From CAZBAF01 sp964490245 (lineage in GTDB: Bacteria; Patescibacteriota; Saccharimonadia; Saccharimonadales; JACDBH01): DNA of 29,208 bases. This document shows, one piece after another, positions 1-4,931 of this stretch (its first letter is position 1; every line of letters starts with the position of its first letter). The stretch lies in contig CAZBAF010000009.1 in NCBI GenBank assembly GCA_964490245.1, forward strand, positions 1 through 29,208. The letters are read 5' to 3'. The translations under genes and the position numbers were made by a program. The notes below the pieces were generated by a model, which saw only the letters and a program-made list of their open reading frames with translations, was not told where the DNA came from and did not search any database.

Positions 1-208
1 ACCGCTGGTGTACCAGTTGTCATACCAATGGCATTGCTGGGTAGCTATGTGCGGAACAGATAAGCGCTGAAAGCATATTAAGCGCGAAACTGACTTCAAG
101 ATAAGGTTTCCCTATGAGATCCCAGAAAGACTATCTGGTTGATAGGCCTTAAGTGGAAGTGTGGCAACACATGGAGCTGAGAGGTACTAATAGATCCATC
201 GACTTTTT
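1..208 (+). rRNA. 23S ribosomal RNA, 3' end (partial)
   Basis: The sequence aligns by eye with the last ~200 nt of bacterial 23S rRNA domain VI: the GGTGTACCAGTTGT segment, CTGGGTAGCTATGTGCGGA, GATAAGCGCTGAAAGCAT, GGTTGATAGGCC and GGAGCTGAGAGGTACTAAT near the 3' end. The window opens inside the gene, so the 5' part and any 16S lie upstream. The exact 3' end is estimated from the position of the CGACTTTTT segment and may be off by a few bases. Confidence 0.96.
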
Positions 209-212
209 ATGC

Positions 213-249
213 GCTCTTCTGTGCTAGTTCGTTACAGGCACGGAAGAGC
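213..249 (+). other. Hairpin just downstream of 23S rRNA
   Basis: GCTCTTCTGTGC pairs with GCACGGAAGAGC through twelve positions (one G-U pair) around a 13-nt loop. It starts a few bases after the predicted 23S end and has no T-run, so a processing or spacer stem is more likely than a terminator. Confidence 0.6.
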
Positions 250-540
250 AAAACGGTTGTTTGACTAGTTATTGTTGGCAAGCCCATCGGATATGTCCGG
301 TAGGCACCCCGAAGGGGGCCAGCAGCTTTGTCTAGATCACAAAGATCAATTTAGCTTAAAAACTTGGCGCCCAATCTGTTTTTAACAGTATGGACACCGA
401 AAAAAGGTAGCAAGGAACCATCGCCTGATCAGTTATATCAGTTTGCAAAGCTTTCTTGCGGCCTTCTTTCGGTGCCCCTAAGAGGCACCACATTAACAAT
501 TCGACTCGTATGGGTATCGATATACGCCTTAGCGGCGTAA

Positions 541-568
541 TAGTGAATAGTGAATAGTGAATAGTGAA
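541..568 (+). repeat. Tandem heptamer TAGTGAA x4
   Basis: Four perfect head-to-tail copies of TAGTGAA lie in the 23S-5S spacer. A second heptamer tract of different sequence (consensus CTATCAT) begins 15 bases later. Both keep a strict 7-bp period. Confidence 0.9.
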
Positions 569-583
569 GGAGCAACTTCTTTT

Positions 584-604
584 CTATCATCTATCACCTA
601 TCAT
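584..604 (+). repeat. Tandem heptamer CTATCAY x3
   Basis: CTATCAT, CTATCAC and CTATCAT follow each other with a partial fourth unit (CTATTG). The tract sits directly upstream of the hairpin that precedes 5S rRNA. Confidence 0.85.
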
Positions 605-606
605 CT

Positions 607-629
607 ATTGCGCTCCGGTAGAGCGCAAT
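607..629 (+). other. Perfect 9-bp hairpin abutting the 5S 5' end
   Basis: ATTGCGCTC and GAGCGCAAT form a perfect 9-bp stem around a CGGTA loop, ending exactly where the 5S acceptor-type helix begins (C630). Its position suggests a processing signal for 5S maturation; this is inference. Confidence 0.6.
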
Positions 630-741
630 CGGTGTCCATGGCGCGAGGGAAACACCTGTTCCCATCCCGAACACAGCAGTTAAGCCTCGCAGCGGTTACT
701 ATACTTGGCAAATCAAGGCCTGGGAAAATAGCACGATGCCG
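630..741 (+). rRNA. 5S ribosomal RNA
   Basis: About 112 nt with 5S hallmarks: terminal helix CGGTGTC (630-636) pairing with GATGCCG (735-741), the conserved loop CCCATCCCGAACACAGCAGT around 661-680, AAGCCTCGCAGCGG, and the 3' GGGAAAATAGCACGATGCCG. It follows 23S in the usual order and is followed at once by a terminator. Ends are set by the terminal helix. Confidence 0.93.
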
Positions 742-751
742 AATTATGCAC

Positions 752-778
752 AAAAGCCTCCTATACGGGAGGCTTTTT
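752..778 (+). terminator. Rho-independent terminator of the rRNA operon
   Basis: GCCTCC (756-761) pairs with GGAGGC (768-773), preceded by AAAA and followed by TTTTT. It starts 11 nt after 5S and closes the rRNA operon. Confidence 0.92.
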
Positions 779-782
779 GCTT

Positions 783-898
783 TTAGGAGGGGATGCTCCC
801 CTCCTAACTGGCCGGGCAACTGGCAGGGCCAGATTGCTCGGCATGTTCTCCCCTGAAAGCGGAAGCAGAAAAACCGAAGTAAATTCGGATTTTTCTGC
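783..898. other. Three further hairpins in series after the rRNA terminator
   Basis: Following the terminator are (a) 783-807, TTAGGAGGGG/CCCCTCCTAA, a perfect 10-bp stem with a 5-nt loop; (b) 812-841, CCGGGCAA-CTGGC/GCCAG-A-TTGCTCGG; (c) 865-898, GCAGAAAAACCGAA/TTCGGATTTTTCTGC with one bulge. The last could act as a terminator in either direction. No gene is visible in 742-979. Confidence 0.7.
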
Positions 899-979
899 AA
901 TTTAGATATTTAACGCTATCCAGGCGGAAAGGAAGCTGGTTGTGGTTTTATCCAGTTCGGGGTCTGGCAGGGCTTGTAG

Positions 980-1399
980 GGCCTCTGGGGCGGCTTCCAG
1001 ACTGCCCATTTAGGCTATCTGCGCTCTAACTATTTTGCCAGTACCGTAGTCATGTCGGGCGGCTACTTTGATGCAGATCTACAATCTCTTGTCAGTAGTC
1101 CGGGCGGCAAGGTGCAGCGGCCCGGCAATAGGTTCCCGACGCTGGTATCGCACGGCGGTCCAAGTGATTACCCGGCTCAGAATATCGTAGGCGCTACGCT
1201 TAACTACCATAATTACGCCGACGGATCGGGTCAGTTTACGATCTTATGCAATCACAATCAGGGTCATGTGACGCTGCCGGGCAGTGACGGAAAAGCCGCT
1301 ATCTTCCGGTTTTTGAAAGACCATCCGTACGGTACCTATACCTCGCCGTATGCCGCCGGTTCATTGCCAAGCGCTTTCCCATCCTATTGTTCAAAGTAG
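980..1399 (+). pseudogene. C-terminal remnant of an alpha/beta hydrolase (PHB depolymerase-like esterase)
   Basis: The frame is open from 980, just after an in-frame TAG (977-979), to a stop ending at 1399; the first ATG is at 1052. The translated C-terminal part resembles secreted polyhydroxybutyrate-depolymerase-like esterases: LRSNYFASTVVMSGGYFD, then SHGGPSDYP supplying a possible acidic residue, then CNHNQGH with a likely catalytic His, then FRFLKDHPYGTY. The N-terminal core and an intact G-x-S-x-G nucleophile elbow are absent: the equivalent place reads GLWGGF with no serine. Neighbouring frames upstream show no convincing N-terminal part. A decayed gene is the simplest reading; translation of a 115-residue fragment from ATG 1052 cannot be excluded. 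The family assignment is by motif impression. Confidence 0.5.
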
Positions 1400-1417
1400 C
1401 ATAATTATGAAATAGTA

Positions 1418-1446
1418 TTGACGTAAGCTTAAGCTTGTGCTATCAT
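1418..1446 (+). promoter_or_regulatory. Sigma70-type promoter for the KGG gene
   Basis: TTGACG (1418-1423), a 17-nt spacer and TATCAT (1441-1446). Transcription would start near 1453, leaving a leader of about 270 nt before the KGG protein gene at 1724. Confidence 0.75.
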
Positions 1447-1469
1447 AAGCACATTCGATAGGGAAATCA

Positions 1470-1532
1470 ATGAGGGTTCTTCAGATACAACATCTGACGG
1501 ACCTTTTTGATTCTCTGACGAGGTGCTTATAA
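1470..1532 (+). CDS. Possible 20-codon leader peptide in the KGG gene leader
   Basis: A short open frame starts at ATG 1470, preceded by GGGA (1461-1464), and ends at TAA 1530-1532. It encodes a 20-residue peptide (MRVLQIQHLTDLFDSLTRCL) with five leucines. It lies about 17 nt after the predicted transcription start and overlaps the helix at 1481-1497, the geometry of a leader-peptide attenuator. Nothing else supports translation, and a chance open frame of this length is quite possible. Confidence 0.3.
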   Translation: MRVLQIQHLTDLFDSLTRCL

Positions 1533-1561
1533 AAGTAAGTTATTCCTGTAACGCGTCAGAT
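1481..1561 (+). promoter_or_regulatory. Leader RNA with mutually exclusive helices
   Basis: TCAGAT (1481-1486) and ATCTGA (1492-1497) form a hairpin followed by CGGACCTTTTTG. The same downstream arm, extended to ATCTGACG (1492-1499), is perfectly complementary to CGTCAGAT (1554-1561), so the two pairings exclude each other. A third CTGACG at 1515-1520 can also pair with CGTCAG. Further downstream are hairpins CCGTAT/ATACGG (about 1628-1645) and GCGCC/GGCGC before the ribosome-binding site. This looks like a switchable or attenuated leader; the ligand or signal is unknown. Confidence 0.45.
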
Positions 1562-1723
1562 TACCACTGTAAAGCGGTTTTTTGAACGAGCGCAGTTTGG
1601 GATGAAAGGTGAGTACCGCACTGGAGCCGTATAAAAACATACGGTGTAGGAGCGGAACGGAAGCTTTCGCCCGAAATGCGCCGATCAAAAAGGCGCGTGC
1701 ATAGCAGGAAAGGAGAGATTATT

Positions 1724-1921
1724 ATGGCAGGAACAAAGACTGGCGGTAAAGCCGCTGCTGCAACCAACAAAGCTAAGTACGGTGCAGATTTTTACGCTCG
1801 CATCGGTGCTAAGGGCGGTAAGATGGGCACAACCGGTGGTTTTGCCGCTAACCGCGAGCTGGCGCGTATTGCCGGCGCAAAGGGTGGCCGCGTAAGCCGC
1901 CGCACCAAGAAATCGGCCTAA
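1724..1921 (+). CDS. Small KGG-motif stress-type protein
   Basis: A 65-residue very basic, glycine- and alanine-rich protein. It holds two copies of the KGG pattern: GADFYARIGAKGGKMG and ARIAGAKGGRVSRR. This matches the 'stress-induced bacterial acidophilic repeat'/GsiB-like KGG family, which in the Bacillus GsiB prototype is a general-stress hydrophilin; the function in Patescibacteria is unknown. The start is the ATG at 1724 because AGGAAAGGAG lies just upstream (1706-1715); an in-frame upstream ATG at 1676 has no such site and would add a basic extension. The gene stands alone behind a strong promoter and a long folded leader, suggesting post-transcriptional control. The final SRRTKKSA tail could bind nucleic acid. 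Confidence 0.8.
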   Translation: MAGTKTGGKAAAATNKAKYGADFYARIGAKGGKMGTTGGFAANRELARIAGAKGGRVSRRTKKSA

Positions 1922-1940
1922 GTAACCTCTTTAGGTCACG

Positions 1941-2097
1941 CCTCGGCATGTCGGCTGGCTGGACCAGCTGCCTGCCGAGGTTCCTGGTACCTTGAACGAT
2001 TGGTCCTAGCCCTTCTGTAAGGAATACGGCCAGTCGTTCAGGGCAGGTTAAGTACCCGAGTCATTCAGGCCCAAGCCCTCAGATCCGCTTGCGGGCC
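1941..2097 (+). other. Three strong hairpins in series (possible structured RNA)
   Basis: Between two small genes lie: 1941-1980, CCTCGGCA/TGCCGAGG with an inner GGCTGG/CCAGC stem; 1993-2040, TGAACGATTGG/CCAGTCGTTCA (11 positions, one G-U); 2068-2097, GGCCCAAGC/GCTT-gc-GGGCC. None is followed by a T-run. Together they occupy most of the 200-bp gap and could be the 3' part of the KGG transcript, the leader of the next gene, or an independent RNA. Confidence 0.55.
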
Positions 2098-2123
2098 GGC
2101 CGGCAGTGAAAGGCGTAATTATT

Positions 2124-2351
2124 ATGAATCCCTATCAAGTATCACAAGATCCCATCTGGCACCGTTGGGTGGATGGCCTGGTTATCTTAGGTATCGGCTT
2201 TTTGGCCGGTATGCTGCTGACAGGCAGTATTTTGTTTGAGGAAGTCACCGTCACCGAAGTTAGAAGAGTAGCTCCGGTGTTAAAGTCCCCTCAGCAGGAA
2301 TCCGGCACGAGCACTCAGGTGCCTTCCGGAATAAAAATCAACGAGATCTAA
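2124..2351 (+). CDS. Small single-pass membrane protein, unknown function
   Basis: A 75-residue protein with one hydrophobic segment at about residues 17-40 (VDGLVILGIGFLAGMLLTGS) and a C-terminal tail rich in Glu, Ser, Thr and Pro. The N-terminus (MNPYQVSQDPIWHRW) is short, consistent with a membrane-anchored protein of undetermined orientation. ATG 2124 is preferred because AAAGG lies about ten bases upstream, in the same arrangement as the KGG gene (both have ATTATTATG). A GTG at 2106 is in frame but lacks a ribosome-binding site. I do not recognise the family. Confidence 0.6.
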   Translation: MNPYQVSQDPIWHRWVDGLVILGIGFLAGMLLTGSILFEEVTVTEVRRVAPVLKSPQQESGTSTQVPSGIKINEI

Positions 2352-2375
2352 CTAAAAAGAGGCCATCTCGGCCTG

Positions 2376-2876
2376 TCATGAGCCGCTGCCATCGGCCACC
2401 AGCCTGCGGTAGGGACGGCAGAATCGTGAATTACTGACCTTCCAGACGGTTCTGCAGTTAAGGCAGTGGTAGGTGGCGGGATCTTTCTGTGCGCTGTTTA
2501 CAGTGCAGGCAGGGCAGGTGCTGCGCCGATGCAGCCAGTCGCGGTAGGTGTCGAGGCAGTCCTGGATATGGTCGGCATTAATCTCCAGACCATAGGCAGC
2601 GGCCAGTTCTTGAGCATGCTGCCAAGCCTGAACCTCCAGCTGCACCAGCTCGAAGTCGGTTTTATAACTTTGGTGGCCCAGGATCCCATGCGACACCTCG
2701 TGCAACAGGGACCAGCAGGCGACTTCGGGCTGCTCTGAGTGAGCGGCAAAGGTAACGGTCTGGTCACCCGGCGACCAAAAAAAAGATTTACCCTGTACAA
2801 AGCTGATATGCGGATAGTCAGCCTTAAGACTTTTGAGCAGACTTTTCATAGTCTTTGATAAGCTCATAACAGCCAT
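2376..2876 (-). CDS. HExxH metallopeptidase-like protein with C-terminal zinc ribbon
   Basis: A 166-residue protein. HEVSH at residues 59-63 is a zincin motif; Glu81 in QLEVQAW is placed like the third zinc ligand of ImmA/IrrE-type (M78) peptidases. After a helical stretch, CPAC (121-124) and CLNC (138-141) form a probable zinc ribbon, followed by a basic end (SRFCRPYRR). ImmA/IrrE proteins cleave repressors or act in stress responses; the target here is unknown. There is no signal peptide, so it should be cytosolic. The first ATG (2876) lies inside the 3' end of the ROK kinase gene; in-frame ATGs at 2867 and 2849 are alternatives. Any choice overlaps the upstream gene, implying co-transcription and translational coupling. 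Confidence 0.7.
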   Translation of the reverse strand: MAVMSLSKTMKSLLKSLKADYPHISFVQGKSFFWSPGDQTVTFAAHSEQPEVACWSLLHEVSHGILGHQSYKTDFELVQLEVQAWQHAQELAAAYGLEINADHIQDCLDTYRDWLHRRSTCPACTVNSAQKDPATYHCLNCRTVWKVSNSRFCRPYRRLVADGSGS

Positions 2877-3648
2877 AAATAACCGCTTCCTCAGGGTGCT
2901 GCGCCTGTTGTATAGGAGGAATACTTATCTCATCCGGTTTGATTTCTGAAATAGCCTGCTGTAAGGGCTGTTCAAACTTGTGGTAATGAGAGCCTACGCC
3001 GCCGCCGAGTATGATAACGTCGGGGGTGAAGGCGGCGATCGCATTCACCAGTCCAATCGCCAGATTGCGTGAGATTTCCCGCCAGGCTTCCTGGTCTTCA
3101 AGGTCGCTTGCGCGCTTGCCGTACTTTTCGACAATTGCTCTACCCGAGGCAAAATCTTCCCACTGCATGATCTTTCCATCGTGCGGGTAGGCGCTTTTGC
3201 CGATTTCCGAGTCCTGTGTATCCGGATCAAGTTCGCCGTCTACGATAAAGGCCGATCCGATCCCGGTGCTTACAGTAATGTAGAGGACTTTGCGGTAGGT
3301 GTCTTTGACCAGGCTGGCTTCTGACAGGCCGGCCAGTTTGCTGTCGTTCTCAAGCAGAAACGGGCAGCCAAATGCGGCGGCACAATCGTCGCGCACGGGG
3401 ACTTCGCCCCACGGCAGGATGTCGTCTTTGAGCGAAAGGCCGCGGTCTCTGTCTATATTACCCCTGATACCAATTGCACCAAGCGTAAATTGCTTTGTAG
3501 TAAATTCGGCAACAGTATTGGCCAGCTCCGCCTTGAACTCGGCGTAATCTTTGGGCGTTGGGAATTTTCTTTGCTCTACAGTGTTTTTGTCGGCGTCAAA
3601 CACTACGACCAGAGTTTTTGTTCCGCCTATATCTATTGTTAAGTACAT
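2824..3648 (-). CDS. ROK-family sugar kinase-like protein
   Basis: A 274-residue protein with the ROK/ASKHA fold signature: DIGGTK at residues 6-11 (phosphate-binding loop), a GAIGIRGNID segment, FLLENDSKLAGLSEA containing the expected catalytic Asp, TVSTGIGSAFIVDG, and IILGGGVGS near the C-terminus (adenosine site). ROK kinases phosphorylate hexoses such as glucose or N-acetylmannosamine, but the family's Cys-rich zinc site (CGCxGCxE) and the usual ExGH sugar-binding motif are replaced by SEIGKSAYPHDGK and a Cys-free stretch, so substrate specificity is uncertain. No DNA-binding domain is present, so it is not a ROK repressor. A consensus promoter is placed so that the mRNA would be almost leaderless. 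Confidence 0.8.
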   Translation of the reverse strand: MYLTIDIGGTKTLVVVFDADKNTVEQRKFPTPKDYAEFKAELANTVAEFTTKQFTLGAIGIRGNIDRDRGLSLKDDILPWGEVPVRDDCAAAFGCPFLLENDSKLAGLSEASLVKDTYRKVLYITVSTGIGSAFIVDGELDPDTQDSEIGKSAYPHDGKIMQWEDFASGRAIVEKYGKRASDLEDQEAWREISRNLAIGLVNAIAAFTPDVIILGGGVGSHYHKFEQPLQQAISEIKPDEISIPPIQQAQHPEEAVIYGCYELIKDYEKSAQKS

Positions 3649-3655
3649 GGCTATA

Positions 3656-3684
3656 AGTATCGGATATTACCGGGCAAGTAGCAA
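3656..3684 (-). promoter_or_regulatory. Promoter of the ROK kinase gene, near-leaderless
   Basis: On the minus strand, TTGCTA (3684-3679), a 17-nt spacer and GATACT (3661-3656) are followed by 7 nt and then the ATG (3648). Transcription would start at or one base before the start codon. Confidence 0.7.
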
Positions 3685-3705
3685 GCAGGAGTTATGCGGC
3701 ACCGC

Positions 3706-3734
3706 TTGCTAACAGATGACGTAAGGAGTATACT
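3706..3734 (+). promoter_or_regulatory. Sigma70-type promoter for the S1 gene
   Basis: TTGCTA (3706-3711), a 17-nt spacer and TATACT (3729-3734). The leader would be about 63 nt, with GGAGG at 3788-3792 upstream of ATG 3804. It is divergent from the ROK kinase promoter, which uses the same -35 hexamer. Confidence 0.8.
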
Positions 3735-3803
3735 AATAGGTAAGTCTGAATGGAGCACTACGCTACGGCGTACCACAGCACTCATAAGGAGGCATGAATA
3801 GTC

Positions 3804-4877
3804 ATGTCAAAAACGAATGTAATTAGTATGGACGACCTGCTGGCAGAGGCGGATATCAAACCGCTGAAGACCGGCGATGTCGTTGAAGGTATTATCACCA
3901 GCGTGCGCAAGCATGAGGTCTGGGTAGACCTGGGCGCGCAAGGCGTTGGCGTGGTTCTGCGCCGCGAGATCGGCCACGGCCAAAAGATTGAAGAGGGCGA
4001 GGCTGTTACCGTCAGCGTCGTTGATCCCGAGCTGGATGAGGGCCACGCACTGCTGAGCATGAAGCGCGCTGCCAAAGACAGGGGCTGGGACGAAGTTCAG
4101 CGTCTGTTTGATGCCCAGGAAATTATCGAGGTTACTGCCTATGACGCCAACCGCGGCGGCCTGCTGGTCGAACTGGAAGGTATCCGGGGCTTCTTGCCGG
4201 TATCGCAGTTGGCAGCCGATCACTACCCGCGGGTAAGCGGCGCCGACAAGGACGAAATCCTGCAAAAGCTGAACGCACTGGTCAACCTGCCGCTGCGTGT
4301 TCGCATACTGGATTCCAGCCGCAAAGAGAATAAATTGATCTTCTCTGAAAAAGAAGCGGTAAAGGATGACATGCAGTCACGCCTGACCGAGCTCAAGGTG
4401 GGCGATGTGGTAGAAGGTGTCGTGACCGGTGTTATCGACTTTGGCGCTTTTGTGAACGTCAAGGGCATTGAAGGCCTGATTCACATTTCTGAGATCTCCT
4501 GGGAGCGCGTCGAGAATCCCCGTGATTACGTCAAGACCGGTCAGACGGTTGAGGCAAAAATCATTGCCATCGATAAAGATCGTCTTTCCTTAAGTCTCAA
4601 GCAGATGAGCGACGATCCGTGGCTTGACGAAGTAAAAGCCTTCAAAAAAGGCGACGTGGTCGAGGGCAAGATAACCCGTATTACTCCCTTCGGTGCGTTT
4701 GTTCAGCTCAGCCCTGCGGTTGAAGCCCTGGTGCACGTATCAGAGATCAGCAACGGCGAAGAAGACCCGGCTGATCCAACCGAGATCTTTAAGCTGGGCG
4801 GCAAGAAAGAATTCAAGATCCTGGATATCGATACCGAAGCCCGCAAAATCGCCCTAAGTTTAAAAGATAAAAAATGA
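3804..4877 (+). CDS. rpsA: 30S ribosomal protein S1 (four S1 domains)
   Basis: A 357-residue protein with four S1/OB repeats at about residues 20-90, 100-180, 196-265 and 280-355. Repeats 3 and 4 are the most typical (GDVVEGVVTGVIDFGAFV, then GLIHISEIS; GDVVEGKITRITPFGAFV, then ALVHVSEIS). S1 binds mRNA on the small subunit and helps start translation of leadered mRNAs. E. coli S1 has six domains; four is typical of Gram-positive and small-genome bacteria. GGAGG lies 11 nt upstream of the ATG. A decoy ATG at 3794 opens a 10-codon frame overlapping the start but is too close to the SD to be used. TGA is the stop codon. infB follows after 54 nt on the same strand. Confidence 0.93.
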   Translation: MSKTNVISMDDLLAEADIKPLKTGDVVEGIITSVRKHEVWVDLGAQGVGVVLRREIGHGQKIEEGEAVTVSVVDPELDEGHALLSMKRAAKDRGWDEVQRLFDAQEIIEVTAYDANRGGLLVELEGIRGFLPVSQLAADHYPRVSGADKDEILQKLNALVNLPLRVRILDSSRKENKLIFSEKEAVKDDMQSRLTELKVGDVVEGVVTGVIDFGAFVNVKGIEGLIHISEISWERVENPRDYVKTGQTVEAKIIAIDKDRLSLSLKQMSDDPWLDEVKAFKKGDVVEGKITRITPFGAFVQLSPAVEALVHVSEISNGEEDPADPTEIFKLGGKKEFKILDIDTEARKIALSLKDKK

Positions 4878-4931
4878 ATAAGTAATTTACGGCTGGCCCC
4901 TGAAGCGGACTAGCCAAGAAAGGAGCCAGCT

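Larger units (their letters stand above)
250..629 (+). other. 23S-5S internal transcribed spacer, highly folded, no gene
   Basis: No tRNA or coding region was seen in this stretch between 23S and 5S. It contains a long imperfect stem (arms about 395-417 and 452-474, CACCGAAAAAAGG against CCTTCTTTCGGTG), a competing hairpin GGTGCC/GGCACC (471-489), a hairpin TACGCC/GGCGTA (523-539), two heptamer repeat tracts (541-604) and a perfect 9-bp hairpin abutting 5S (607-629). The long stem resembles an RNase III-type processing stem, which is inferred from its shape only. Confidence 0.6.

Noticed and set aside
250..629. A tRNA gene in the 23S-5S spacer.
   Set aside because: No T-loop GTTCRANNC motif with a matching acceptor stem was found. 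The hairpins there are longer than tRNA arms.
557..900. Open frames of 99 codons on both strands across 5S rRNA and its flanks.
   Set aside because: They overlap the 5S gene and terminator hairpins, have no ribosome-binding site and low-complexity translations, so they are chance frames.
1600..1650. AAGGTGAGTACCGC in the KGG leader looked like a second T-box core.
   Set aside because: The required UGGNACC is interrupted (TGAGTACC), no specifier hairpin or antiterminator helix pair surrounds it, and the gene is not a synthetase or amino-acid gene.
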